Shown piece after piece: positions 44,001 to 56,570 of a stretch of 64,000 nt of DNA. The stretch's first letter is position 1. The number at the start of each line of letters is the position of its first letter. Source of the DNA: Cryptomeria japonica (lineage: Eukaryota > Streptophyta > Pinopsida > Cupressales > Cupressaceae); contig NC_081409.1 of assembly GCF_030272615.1 (NCBI RefSeq), forward strand, positions 23,086,406 through 23,150,405, read 5' to 3'. Below the pieces are notes generated by a model. That model ran no database searches. It had not been told where the DNA came from and saw only the letters and a list, made by a program, of their open reading frames with translations. The position numbers and the translations under genes were made by a program.

Positions 44001-44030
<30 letters not shown>
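44001..44030. repeat. (AT)15 microsatellite in element J LTR
   Basis: An uninterrupted AT run; the other LTR has a shorter run at about 49014-49032. On the minus strand it may double as a TATA region. Confidence 0.9.
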
Positions 44031-44034
<4 letters not shown>

Positions 44035-44914
44035 GGGGTGCGGCTTTCCCATTCGGCTTTGATCCTGTTGAATTCGTTAGCTTGAAAGTTTCAAACGTCT
44101 TTTAATAGATGCATTTCATGCCTCCCACGATGCATTCATGTCTGCCATGCGATTTGGTCAAACAGTTCACATGCGTTGTCATACGTATATGCCATGAGAC
44201 CACGTTTGTTTGAGGGATTTTGCCAAAGTTTTATATGCGCTGCCATGCGTGGTATTCATGAGACAACGTTTCTTTGAGGGATTTTATCAAACAATTAACA
44301 CGTGCCATTTATGCTGCCACGCTGCCATCTTAATCTGCCAAAACAGTTTAGTCAAACAATTCACAAGCTTTGTCCATGATTTAACATTTCCTTCGGGCAT
44401 TCATGTGAATATTAACGTGAGCATTTCTAATTACAATGGCCTGGAGGAAGATTATGTTCTCTTGAAGCATTTTGTCAACTATCTCACAGCTTGTTAATGT
44501 ATTATCTAACACCTCGCGGACCTACACGAGATCACATTCCTTTGTAAGATTTCCTCAAACACATACAACTGCTTCCTCATTTGCATATAGTGGGACGACA
44601 TGTCTGAGGCATTTAGTCAAACAGTTTGCTGCCTTGTTAGCAACTTCACCAGTTCACGTGGATTGTCTGTGCTCTCCCTATACCCACGGTCTGCATTTTG
44701 TAGATATCCAGCAATCATCGCATTTCATGAGACCACATTTCTTTGAGGAATTCTGTCAAACTATTCATGTGCGTTGTTTGTGCTTCCATGATGTGCATTC
44801 ATGTCGATCAAAGCAGCTGCAACTTCAACATCTGGTGAAACCATTTACCTTCAACGCATTGATGAACGTTCATAACCTGTTGTTTGAAGCTTGTTTTTTA
44901 AATTTGTATGAAAG

Positions 44915-45141
44915 AGGTTAAGAATGCTGAATTTTTGAGCATTTCTAACTTCTTGACAAAGTGGGACCCGCAAGGTTAAGAAACAAGGTTAGAAATGCTC
45001 AATTTTTGAGCATTCTTAACCTTTTTGTGATAGGTTAGAAATACGGGTTAGAAATGCTCAAAAAGTGAGCATTTCTAACCTTTTTGACAAAAGGTTGAAA
45101 AATGAGGTTAAGGATGCTAAAAAATTGAGCATTTCTAACCT
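44915..45141. repeat. Four-hairpin array in element J 3' LTR
   Basis: Four units of the form AGGTTAGAAATGCTCA, 5-nt spacer, TGAGCATTTCTAACCT lie at about 44915-44950, 44986-45022, 45045-45081 and 45105-45141. Each is a near-perfect inverted repeat with 15-16 bp arms. Arms are interchangeable between units, so larger folds are also possible. Confidence 0.92.
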
Positions 45142-45971
45142 CTCGCTTCAACGAACAATTGAGTACATCTTGGAAACCATTGGCCACTGAGAGGAATCAA
45201 GGAAGAATGCAATCAATTTTTTTAAACAACTTTTTATCGCAAATGACCAGACTTATTAAAATAATTTAAAATATTAAATTATTATTTGAAAAATAATTTA
45301 AATATTTTAAATTTATTGCTTTGGCTGGGAAAAATGGCATAACTTTAAAACTGTAAGGAGTTAGGTCCTGAAATTTGAAACACGCGTCAACGGTAGGGAA
45401 ATAGATCCACACAATTATTTATGCCTCATGACGAAACTTTAAATGAGATATTTTAATCATTTGGGGACAACAAACACCGAAAATTGAAAGTTTAAAATAT
45501 GACAAGTTTAAATTGGGTTCAGGTGAAAGTTGGACATGTGATACAAAATGATATTTAGATCCTGACTGTCAACTGGTTTCTCCCAATTTGTGGTAATTTT
45601 CAAAATTCTTCCATTTTTCATATTTTGGCTGACAATGACCTTGGATTGCGTGTTCATTGTTTACACATAACACCCATTGGACCTTTACTCGACACTGAGA
45701 GTGATTTGAATTTCAAATTTTAGGTAGGCCAAATATGGGGGCAACAGCTGGCTCTGACTGGGGACAAGGACTACAAAGGACGCAGGATGAACCCAAATCT
45801 TTGGTTCGCAGGCTAGTGTACTATTCATTGGGCAACAGAGTCAGAGAGGAAACAACATAGGGAATAGCTGGAGAAACTAGACACAAACCAAAAATGGGAC
45901 GAACACAACAAAACTTTTAACTAAAGTATGTACATGGTAGGCAAAGCCCACCTCAAACTTCTCTAGGATTA

Positions 45972-48113
45972 TCATACAAAACCATTCACAGGTTGAGAGA
46001 AATAGGCACCTTTGCGGATAAGTGGCGTGCATCCATGTGACACTTGTAAGCTCAGCAGGTTGGCAAGATCAACATGTAAAAGATGAGAGATATCTTTGAG
46101 CAATGAACCAAACAACCATATCTCATCATAAATCTGCGAGCTCTTTTGAAAGATTTGGGTACCATTTTGAACATTATTGGCAATTTGTGGAATATTCTCA
46201 AGCATGCCTATACCCTCTATCTGAAGATCCTTTTGATAGTCTGGTTTGCAATAAATTAATCCACGAATTGGACAACCTTCATATAATCTATGATGTGAAG
46301 AAACTTGAGCAGACGCAACCATTGAATCAGGTTCATGACTATCGGCTTGAAAATCACCTGTAGAAATACACTCATCTAAAAACAAAGGATTGAGGTACAC
46401 ATTTTCACCATAGGAGAAGTCATCATTTGAAGCCTTCAAACACCAATCTGGAATACAATCATTATGAGAATTAACTTCATTGGCTTCCTTCATTAGATCA
46501 TCCATTACCTCATTTATCTTTGCATTCTTGGTGCAGTTTCCAAAACTATCCTCTTGAATAAGGATGTCTTCTTGATCCAAATATTCAAAAGAAGGATTTC
46601 TTTGAACCTTGAATACTTCATAAGGCATAGATTGCAATTCCATCAAGATAGGGACATTTGTTGATATTCCTACTTGGATTTCGTCTTCAACCTGCTCACA
46701 GACGTTTGTATTACTTTTTGTGTTCTCTTGTCCCAATGACTCCTCTTTATCACACTCTTCATGGAATTTAAAAACTTCATAGTCAGGTGGCATGTATGAT
46801 AAGGAGTGAATGCTTGATGGTTCAACTTCTTTCACTTGAGGCTGATCTAGAAATTCATTAAAAGTGTCCATTTTTGAAGATAACGAATATCTCTGCAAAC
46901 TTTTACCTATGGTTGCTTCGTCATTGGTCATATCTGTACAAGGTTGTCCACTAGATATCATACCTTTGATTTCCTCGGAAAAGTTTTCATCTTCCACTGT
47001 TAGTGATGGATGAATGAGAATATCCTCTCCATATAGAAAGTCATTATCGGAAGAATTGAGACACCAAGTTGGAATGAAGACTTTAGGAGATTCATCTTTA
47101 CCCCTCTCCTCTTCACCATTTTCTTGAAGCTTGAGCTGCATGGAAGTCTTGAAATCATTTATTCCTCCTTCAAGCTTTTTGTTTTCAGGTTCATGGAAGA
47201 CTTCGTCCTTGCTATGGTGATCTTCATAATGCTCATGGCATACAGGAACACAATCTTCTTTTTCTTCTTCACACACTTCATCTTGATCTTTCTTTTGACA
47301 TATATCTTTATGAGCTAATATGGCTTCATCTTCCTTAACACATGCATAATGTGATGGATCTTTTTCAAAACTTGGATTACGAGACATCTCATCAGGAGCG
47401 TGCACATCTTCAAGGAAACAATTTTCTCCTTCTTTTTGTTTAATCTCTTGCAATGTTTGAAGCAGAGAAGGATGTACTTTGGCATGATCAAGTTTCCTAT
47501 TTCCATTGAAGCTTTTCAAAAATTGGATATGTGAATCATCGAGAATCTGATTTTGTTGCGAAATGGGTGGAGGATGAGCATTGACATTATTATCCATTGT
47601 TTTTTCAAGAATACAGTCACGAGCAAAAATTTTGTTCTCTCTTCCATCTTTTTCCTCAATCTTTTGCAGAGTCTGAAGTAGAGAAGGATTAATTTTATGA
47701 GGATCAAGTTTATTTCCAGTGTTGAATCTCTTCAAGAAGTTGACTTGTTCGGGATCATCATGACTTTGATTCTATTGAGCAATTGATATCGGAGAAAGAT
47801 CACTTTTGTCTTCATCTTTCTTGATTGTTGTGGATCTAGGTAAATGATCACAAGCAAGAAAACCGATCTCCTTTCCATCCTTTTCTTCAATATCTAGAAA
47901 CACTTGACATAAAGCAGGATGAACCTTATCAGGAGTAAATTGCATGCCACCATAAAAGTTCTTTAGGAATTCAACTTGTATGGGCTCATCAAGAACTTGC
48001 TTCTTTTGATATATGATATATATAGTCTTCATCATCACTTTCACTGTCACTTTCCAACTTTCCTTTGTACCAAACCATTGTTCTAAATTCGATCTTTCAG
48101 ACAGGGTCGCCAA
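45972..48113 (-). pseudogene. Element J internal ORF: repeat-containing acidic protein, unknown
   Basis: One frame runs from 48113 to 45972 (714 codons), with a single in-frame TAG at 47772-47774; 587 codons stay open from 47735. The N-terminal third has three copies of a unit of about 50 residues: VEFLKNFYGGMQFTPDKVHP, VNFLKRFNTGNKLDPHKINP and IQFLKSFNGNRKLDHAKVHP, each followed by LLQTLQ.I-type helices and an IEEKDG-like loop. The acidic middle has two copies of IPTWCLNSSDNDFLYGED / IPDWCLKASNDDFSYGEN. The C-terminus is hydrophobic (LLKDISHLLHVDLANLLSLQ). A short Ser/Asp/Glu-rich frame just upstream (MVWYKGKLESDSESDDEDY, near 48080) is offset, which suggests a frameshift at the true start. 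I recognise no family. It lies on the element's coding strand. Confidence 0.75.
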
Positions 48114-48174
48114 CCTTCATTCTGAAGAAGGTACCTTGAAATTTCTGAGGAACAAAGCACACTGGTAGTTCGCT

Positions 48175-48191
48175 CCCTAGCAGAGTCGCCA
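48175..48191 (-). other. Element J primer-binding site
   Basis: On the minus strand this reads TGGCGACTCTGCTAGGG, six bases after the 5' LTR. This form is found in some plant gypsy elements. It fixes the element as minus-strand. Confidence 0.8.
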
Positions 48192-48197
48192 AAAATC

Positions 48198-50770
48198 TGT
48201 TGGTAAACAGATTTGTCACTGCGGTTGTTGCACACTATGAGATGTCGCCTATCTGAAGCATTATGTCAAACAATTTGATGCATTGTCTATAATTCCACAC
48301 TTACATTTCTTCAATCAAGGAATTTCCTTATATCTCTTAAAGTTCACAGTCAAATTGTTCCACATGTTGTCCTGTACTCCCACATTTTGCATGTATGAAT
48401 ACCAGTATATTTGCAACAATGACATCCAACAAAAACTCGATTCTGCTATGTTGGCTCAGATGCTCACTCTATTGGCCATGTCTCCACTAGATTGGCTCTG
48501 TTACTGGTGAATCCACGAGATCTACTGCTGGTTTTTTTAGTGCTTTGTATCCATTAGTCTAATATTTACCTCCTCCTCGATAAAATGCCACTATTTTATC
48601 CCTCCCATGTGTGCTGCTCATACACATCAGCGGTGCTTATGATTCGCATCTAACAAAAATCATTAATCTTTGGCGCTTTGATGTATCCATTACTTGTTCC
48701 AAAAGTTTTTCAAACTATATTACCTGCCAAAAATCTCCCGATCAGAATGGTTTGATTGATATTTGCAGCCTGTTTGAAGTTTCTTATTGAATGCTAGCAG
48801 AACTTGGGTAAGCGATGCAGTTTCACCAACCCTTGTTCCCTCGACTGCTAAACTAACAGAGTCTCGGGAATTTATCACCGCCATTAAGTGCCTTCAACTA
48901 ATATACCTCCTTCAATAACTATTTGTCAGTCGTTGGGGCAACTACAGCTATAATATATAGTGGCTGTCTATCTCGTCCCTTCGGTGGATGCCCCTTGGTC
49001 TGGTTGTCATCCCAGATATATATATATATATAAGGGGGGTGTGGCTTTCCCATTCGGCTTTGATCCTGTTGAATTCGTTAGCTTGAAAGTTTCAAACGTC
49101 TTTTAATAGATGCATTTCATGCCTCCCACGATGCATTTCATGCTTCCCACGATGCATTCATGTCTGCCATGCGATTTGGTCAAACAGTTCACATGCGTTG
49201 TCATACGTATATGCCATGAGACCACGTTTGTTTGAGGGATTTTGCCAAAGTTTTATATGCGCTGCCATGCGTGGTATTCATGAGACCACGTTTCTTTGAG
49301 GGATTTTATCAAACAATTAACACGTGCCATTTATGCTGCCACGTTGCCATCTTAATCTGCCAAAACAGTTTAGTCAAACAATTCACAAGCTTTGTCCATG
49401 ATTTCACATTTCCTTCGGGCATTCACGTGAATATTAACGTGAGCATTTCTAATTACAATGGCCTGGAGGAAGATTATGTTCTCTTGAAGTATTTTGTCAA
49501 CTATCTCACAGCTTGTTAATGTATTATCTAACACCTCACGGACCTACACGAGATCACATTCCTTTGTAACATTTCCTCAAACACATACAATTGCTTCCTC
49601 ATTTGCATATAGTGGGACGACATGTCTGAGGCATTTAGTCAAACAGTTTGCTGCCTTGTTAGCAACTTCACCAGTTCACGTGGATTGCCTGTGCTCTCCC
49701 TATGCCCATGGTCTGCATTTTGTAGATATCCAGCAATCATTGCTTTTCATGAGACCACATTTCTTTGAGGAATTATGTCAAACTATTCACGTGTGTTGTT
49801 TGTGCTTCCATGATGTGCATTCATGTCGATCAAAGCAGCTGCAACTTCAACATCTGGTGAAACCATTTACCTTCAACGCATTGATGAATGTTCATAACCT
49901 GTTGTTTGAAGCTCGTTTTTTTAAATTCGTATGAAAGAGGTTAAGAATGCTCAATTTTTGAGCATTTCTAACCTCTTGACAAAGTGGGACCCGCAAGGTT
50001 AAGAAACGAGGTTAGAAATGCTCAATTTTTGAGCATTCTTAACCTTTTTGTGATAGGTTAGAAATACGGGTTAAAAATGCTCAAAAAGTGAGCATTTCTA
50101 ACCTTTTTGACAAAAGGTTGAAAAATGAGGTTAAGAATGCTCAAAAATTGAGCATTTCTAACCTCCCGCTTCAACGAACAATCGAGTACATCTTGGAAAC
50201 CATTGGCCACTGAGAGGAATCAAGGAAGAATGCAATCAATATTTTTAAACAAGTTTTTATCGCAAATGACCGGACTTATTAAAATAATTTAAAATATTAA
50301 ATTATTATTTGAAAATTAATTTAAATATTTTAAATTTATTGCTTTGGCTGGGAAAAATGGCATAACTTTCAAACGGTAAGGAGTTAGGTCTTGAAATTTG
50401 AAACACGCGTCAACGGTAGGGAAATAGATCCACACAATTATTTATGCCTCATGACGAAACCTTAAATGAGATATTTTAATCATTTGGGGACAACAGACAC
50501 CGAAAATTGAAAGTTTAAAATATGACAAAGTTTAAACTGGGTTCAGGTGAAAGTTGGACATGTGATACAAAATGATATTTAGATCCTGACTGTCAACTGG
50601 TTTCTCCCAATTTGTGGTAATTTTCAAAATTCTTCCATTTTTCGTATTTTGGCTGACAATGACCTTGGATTGCGTGTTCACTGTTTACACATAACACCCA
50701 TTGGAGCTTTACTCGACATTGAGAGTGATTTGAAGTTCAAATTTTAGATAGGCCAAATATGGGGGCAACA
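48198..50770 (-). repeat. Element J 5' LTR
   Basis: A 2573-bp LTR, the near-identical partner of 43185-45746, with a small tandem duplication of 'cccacgatgcatttcatgc' near 49120-49150 not present in the other copy. Confidence 0.9.
49938..50164. repeat. Four-hairpin array in element J 5' LTR
   Basis: The same four inverted repeats as at 44915-45141. Here the fourth hairpin is more perfect ('aagaatgctc' where the other LTR has 'aaggatgcta'). Confidence 0.92.
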
Positions 50771-51438
50771 TAATTACAGCAGAATTGAAATCCCCTAACT
50801 GGGTAAGCTCTAACAAGCTCGGTTACTTCTTAAATCCTCTAACAAGGTGGTCCATTAGCTTGGATTCTCAAACTCTCTACCGAGGTTACTCCTAACAGGG
50901 TATTTGCTTTTTATCAAGGCATTCGTAAAATCCCTTAACCGGGTGATTCCTAACAGAATCAGTTTTTAACAGGACTTATTGTAAAAGCTTTAACATGCTT
51001 GGCTCCTAACAAGGCAAACTTCATAAGAGTTCAGATAGCTATCTTGTGAGTCTCATCTCACCGTGGTTTTTACCAATTTGGGTTTTCCACGTATAAACAT
51101 TTGTGTCATGTGGTGAATGTTTTTGTGGTTATGGTCTTATTTGTTGATTTGATTAACTACTTAACTATTCTGATAAGGCATGATAATCGAAATCATTAAA
51201 AGATGAAGTATGTTGATGTTTACAAGTTGAATGATGTTTACTGTTAAGTTGGTATAACAGTTAACCGGTTGATGTTGACTATTCTTATGAGTATTGATCT
51301 TGATAGTGATATTTTGTTGATAAGTTTACTTTGTGTGATTGAGTTTGAGTTTGGGAAGTTTGTATCAGTTTCTTAGTTTATTGATTCACCCCCCGTTTCA
51401 GTAATCTACCGGATACTTGTTCTTTCATCATACCATCA
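50771..51438 (+). repeat. Copia A 5' LTR, second part
   Basis: It resumes at 'attacagcagaattg' after J (the first bases are the target duplication) and ends CCATCA before the primer-binding site. Confidence 0.9.
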
Positions 51439-51440
51439 AT

Positions 51441-51452
51441 TGGTATCAGAGC
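51441..51452 (+). other. Copia A primer-binding site (Met-type)
   Basis: TGGTATCAGAGC, two bases after the 5' LTR. Confidence 0.92.
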
Positions 51453-51513
51453 TTCTCAGGTCCTCTTAAATCTAAAAGCCTAACAACTTGAGGAAAAGAT
51501 CTTGTAGATCACG

Positions 51514-54182
51514 ATGAAGAAGGAAGGTCCGAAGTTCAACAAAGATAACTATAGGATATGGAGCGACAGAATGAAGATTTACATGAAGAGTCTGGGAAGT
51601 CAGTATTGGGATCATGTAGAAACTCAGTATGTTGCACCTACTGGAACTCTGACTGATGATCAGAAGAAAGAACAGCAAGAAAATCATCAAGCACTGGAGG
51701 CTATTATCAGTTCCTTGTCTGATGCTGAATATGTAGATGTTCATGGTCTTGAAACTGCATATGAAGTATGGAAAAAACTTGAGATTTATAGCGGTGATGA
51801 ACATGTTAAGATTGCTAAAGAAGAGAGCCTAAGAGGAAAGTTTGATGACATGAGAATGTTCGAAGGTGAGAATATCCAGCAGTATGGTCAAAGGATAAAA
51901 GAGATAGTTGGTGAAATAAAGAGTGCAGGAGGGAAAGTGGAAGATGCCACAGTAATCAGTAAGGTACTGAGAACCCTGCTACCGGTCTATGCTATCCAAG
52001 TTGCAGCTATTCAGGAGCTGAAGTCCATTGACAAAAATAAGGTAACTCTTGACTCTATCATTGGCAAACTTACTGCTTTTAAATTAAACGGTTATGATGG
52101 TAGTGTACAAAAATTAGAATCTGCATTCAGAGCTTCTGTCTCTAACCCATCTGGGAGAAAAAGTAGAGATACGTGCCATGGCTATGAATCTAGATCCAAC
52201 AAAGATGCTAATGATGAAGACAGTTTAGTGGAGCTTGAAGCATTGTTGGCAAAACGACTTCCTAGAGGCACTGGGAAATATAGAGGTAAACTACCTTTAA
52301 AGTGTTTTGAATGCAACAAGATTGGTCATATAGCAGCTAATTGTCCTAATGGTGAAAATGAACACGAGAGAGACAAATTCAAGAAGTATAAGGGTAAAGG
52401 CAAGAGAGATTGTCTTATAGTGGTTGACAGTGGTATCACTGATGAAGAATTTGATGATGATGCTAGTGAAGATATTGTGTTTGTAGCAATTAAGGAAGAG
52501 ATATCAGATCAGAAGGCATTAGTGTCCAGGATGGATAACTTTGATGATTGGATCATTGATAGTGGTTGTTCACATCATATGACTGGTGATCGGAGCAAAT
52601 TTCTTTCCTTGAAAGAATTTGATGGCGGTGTTGTCAGATTTGGCAATGACTCGCCCTGCATGGTTAAAGGTAAGGGAGATATTTCTCTTAATGGGAAGAG
52701 TAGTGTTGACGATGTCTATTGGGTTGAAGGTCTAAAGCACAATCTTTTGAGTGTGGCACAACTTAATGATAAAGGATACCCACTGGAGTTTAGAAATGGT
52801 ATGTGCAAAATCTTTGACAACAAAGGTGACTTGATTGCAACCGGGAAACAAACCAGAGGTAATCTGTTTCATCTTAATACTAAAGTTAGCAACTGTTTGA
52901 TTGCAAAGATAGATGATTGCTGGCTTTGGCATAGGAGATTTTGTCATATAAACTTTGATAACATTGTTAAAGTGAGCAAATCCAAGACAGTAAGAGGTTT
53001 GCCTCAGCTAGACAAATTGGTTAATGCTTTTTGTAAAGAATGTTAATTAGGAAAGATGACTTCAACTTTCAAGAGCAAGTCCTTCTCAGCAGAGCACTTG
53101 TTAGATTTGGTTCATACAGATCTATGTGGACCGATAAGAACAAGAAGCATTCAAGGTGACATATATTTCATGATCTTCACTGATGATTGTTCAAGGATGA
53201 TGTGGGTCACATTCTTGAAGGACAAGAATGAAGCTTTTGGTAAGTTCAAGGCATTCAGGGCCTTAGCTGAGAAAGAGAGTGGCAAAAAGATAGAATGTTT
53301 GAGAACAAATCAAGGCGGTGAATTTACTTCTGTGGAATTCACTAAGTACTGTGATGAGAATGGTATCAAACGATAGCTTTCTGCACCAAGGACACCACAA
53401 TAGAATGGTATCGCAGAGAAGAACAACTGGTCAGTGATTGAAGCTGCTAGGACAATGTTGATACAAGGAGGTGTAGCGAAAACATTTTGGAAAGAAGCTG
53501 TAAGTACAACTGTCTACACAATGAACCGAGTTCTGATGAAAAGAGGTAAGGACAAGACCCCTTATGAATGTTGGTATGGAAGATCACCTGATGTTAGCTA
53601 TTTTAAGATATTTGGAAGCAAATGTTTTATTAAGAGAGGTGATTACATTAGCAAGTTTGAAGCTAAGAGTGATGAAGGCATATTTCTTGGCTATTCCACC
53701 AAGAGTAAAGCCTACAAATGCTTCAACAACCGGATACAGAGAATTGTTGAGAGTGCTGATGTTCGTGTAGATGAATATCTTGAAGTCTCAAAGGGAACCA
53801 GTTCAGAGAAAAATGATGAAGATCCTTGCATTTTGCTTTTGGAGCCTGAAACTGTTAAATCAGAAACCGATAAAGCAAATTTTGATGCACTTGTTCAACC
53901 AGAACAAATAAATTCAGAAGAAGATGATAATGAAGAAGCTGAACCTGAAGAGAATGATCATATTATTCCTAGATATGTGAGACTGAATCACAATCCTGAG
54001 CAGATTATTGGGGATAAGGATGCTGGAGTACTAACTAGAAGGAGAATAAGAGAGAACTCTTGCATGATCTCCACCATTGAACCAAGAAGTGCTAAGGAGG
54101 CATTTGGTGATGATCATTGGGTTAAAGCTATGGAGGAGGAATTGGATCAAATTGAGAAGAACAACACTTGGACCCTGGTACC
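51514..54182 (+). pseudogene. Copia A gag-protease-integrase
   Basis: The frame starts at the ATG at 51514 (MKKEGPKFNKDNYRIWSDRM), about 60 bp after the primer-binding site. It has the gag domain (YEVWKKLEIYSGD, GENIQQYGQRIKEIVGEIKS), one zinc knuckle (CFECNKIGHIAANC), the protease (WIIDSGCSHHMTGDRSKF), the pre-integrase region (CWLWHRRFCHINFDNIVKVS), and the integrase core (LVHTDLCGPIRTRSIQG, MIFTDDCSRMMWVTFL, CLRTNQGGEFTSVEF, then NGIAEKNNWSVIEAARTML). In-frame stops are TAA 53044-53046, TAG 53374-53376 and TAG 53401-53403, each one C-to-T step from CAA or CAG. The second catalytic Asp reads Asn (RTNQGGE). The frame continues to TWTLVP, where K is inserted. Confidence 0.9.
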
Positions 54183-55066
54183 TGTTGACGTGTATTTTGT
54201 ACACAATCAAACATAGAATAAAATACCCAAGGGTACCTTATCCTCTCTTGAGTAAAGCCTCTGATTGTTGAAGATATCGCGAAAAAGGATCAATCAGGAT
54301 GACTCCAAGGTTCTTGTATGTAGGGTCTCTACGTGTGGATAAGCTCTTTGTGGTATGATGTGATTTGCTGGAATCACAAGGGGACTTACATTTGATGCCT
54401 GAACTTTTGATTTGCTTTGAATATTGCTGGAACACAGGATTTTCACTAGCTTAGATTTGAAAAAAGGAAAAAAGATGAGGGCGAGGAAAGGATCTAATCC
54501 TAACACTAAGAATGTAAGAGCAATGAATGATCTTTGATGAAATTCTAACTAAGTCTTGTTTTGACATCATAGGAACATCTCCACAAGGTTAGTGCGATCT
54601 TCGAAGGAAAGCTTTATGATGTTCAAATCATCACTGCAGGCATAGACACCATCAGGTTGATGCATATCGATGAAGAAGCGACAATTGAAGTTAAGCTTAA
54701 GCTGAATGATTCCAGTTGACTACACAAGGCGAGTCTGCAATCAACAAACTGCTAGTAGTATGGATATACGAATTTCACCATCAATCAAGCACATTTCTTC
54801 CACTCATCTAATCATAAAATCAAACACGAGAAGTATAAAGACCATGCAAATTGTCGAATCAACCCATAAATTTCACCATTTCTTCAATGAAGTTACAAGT
54901 CTTTTACAACAACATCTTGGCAACAGTCTTTGCCTTCTCTCTCTACTCTACTCTAATTGCTATTCTATCAACTATATTCTAACTCTTCCAACTATCTTCT
55001 AACTCTCTAACTGCTTCAACTATTTACATACTATCTCTAATTGCCTTTACAAAATGAAGAGTCGGG

Positions 55067-55078
55067 GTTTATATAGTG
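55067..55078 (-). promoter_or_regulatory. TATA-like core promoter in solo LTR K
   Basis: On the minus strand this reads ACTATATAAACC inside the LTR, a plausible start region for the element's transcript. It is inferred from sequence only. Confidence 0.4.
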
Positions 55079-56570
55079 CCCTCAATACAATTCGATGGCT
55101 AAGATCAATTTGAGATCAATGGCCAAGATTTTACAATGAAAACCCTAATTAGGGTTTGTTACAATCATTACATAACATTTAATGCTTGACCAATGAAATA
55201 ATTGTATTGCTTGGACACATGTCTCCTCTGAAAAAATCGACCAATGGATAGCCGGGGTAGGTACATCGGAGTTCGTGCCACCTTCCATGAGTTAGGTACA
55301 TTGAATCTGGAAATGCTGAGGTGGACCACACTGACTGGAGAAGTGATGACTAGGATGCCACCTTGTCTGACACTTGTAACTTGGTAAATATTCAACTTGG
55401 TGTTGTTGAGAAGCTAGCTTTAATTAATTCATCTGGAACTATTTGCTTCTTCAACGAACCCTTGTTCTAACTTCTTGTGTCCTTGATGTGCAGGATGATG
55501 ATGTACCTCGCCTTGTAATACTGGATTGGAGAAGGTCGCCCTTGATGACGTTAGTCCAAAGAAGGCCGTCCTTGTCGATGCTAGGCTGGAGGAGGTCGCC
55601 CTTGTCCTTGCTTGACCGTCCTTGATCTGGCTTGATTTTCCTTGAGGAGAGTCTTCCGACTTGTGGATCTTTCGAGCTTGGGAGTCGCCATCTTGGTACC
55701 TACACAACATTTCAAAATTAGTAATATATCTTTGAAAAAATTAAACTTTAAAAGGAAGATTCAAGATTTTAATTAGGAAACTTCATGATAAATCTTGAGT
55801 TATCATTTCCTAATTTAGGATTTTCAAAGCAAAATTTAAATCTTCAAAAATGGTGCCAAGGTGATTACGCCATACCTCCACTTGGGAATTAATTCTAAAA
55901 AATGATGCAAAAATAGGAGAATTCGCTAGGCAAAATGTAGATCAAGACTCCCTTTAGCAAAATGCGCCCCCTTTAGCTTGGAAAAGAACTCCATCTTCCA
56001 CTAGCTTCTTCAAGATCTGGAAATTCGCCTTCAAATACCTTCAAAACATCTGGAATTTATCCTCCAATCTAGCAAGAAATACGCCTCTCCAATAGCCTTC
56101 AAGATGAATTTCGCCCTTCTTAGTCTCCACTCCTGGTAGAAATTCGCTCCTCAAATTGCTCTTCCAAATCGCACTTGAAATGATGAGTGAATGATTTGAA
56201 TAATGAAAAACATGCCTCAAATATATAGAGCGCTCACCATTTTATTTCCATGGGCCGACTTGGAAAAATAGGCCAAAAGATAAATAAAAATTAATAAAAG
56301 AAGAGGCCGACTTGATAAAAACATTAAATAATACCCCAAGCGCTCCAATTTTATTTTATTTTTTAAAATAATAATAATTAATTTTAAATGCCTTTATAAT
56401 TAAAAAATTCGATTTTTTTTAGGCTCAAAATTAATTATTAAATACCATGCGCTTTTATTAAATGTCAATTTAATTTTTAAAATATCCTGGTGTTCTAGCG
56501 AAATTGGTATTTAATGTAATTTGAAGGATATTTGGCGCCCAATCATGAAAAATAATGGCTATTAACAAGA

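Larger units (their letters stand above)
43185..45746 (-). repeat. Element J 3' LTR
   Basis: A 2562-bp LTR ending GGGGGCAACA. It contains (AT)n at 44001-44030 and a four-hairpin array at 44915-45141. Frames inside (44210-44497, 44472-44921) recur in the other LTR only because the LTRs are copies; they resemble no known protein. Confidence 0.9.
43185..50770 (-). mobile_element. Element J: non-autonomous LTR element without gag or pol
   Basis: TGTTG/CAACA ends and two LTRs of about 2.57 kb (43185-45746 and 48198-50770). The primer-binding site for minus-strand reading is at 48175-48191. The 5-bp duplication (caatt before, taatt after) has one mismatch, and the A-family LTR reads through when J is removed. 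The 2.45-kb interior encodes no reverse transcriptase, integrase, protease or zinc knuckle. It carries one long frame on the element's own strand (45972-48113). The LTRs are very similar, differing by a few percent by eye, so the insertion is fairly young. Large LTRs with an atypical interior fit the LARD type of element. Confidence 0.9.

Noticed and set aside
44210-44921. Paired frames of 95 and 149 codons, repeated at 49232-49934
   Set aside because: They recur because the two LTRs of J are copies; the sequence is low in domain signal and overlaps the LTR core.
41860-45141. Regularly repeated palindromes as a CRISPR array
   Set aside because: Units are inside LTRs of plant retroelements, spacers are not unique equal-length inserts, and no cas-like gene exists.
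45972-47735. The long frame in J as an ordinary host gene
   Set aside because: It lies exactly between two LTRs and the primer-binding site of one element, on the element's own strand, with no visible intron.
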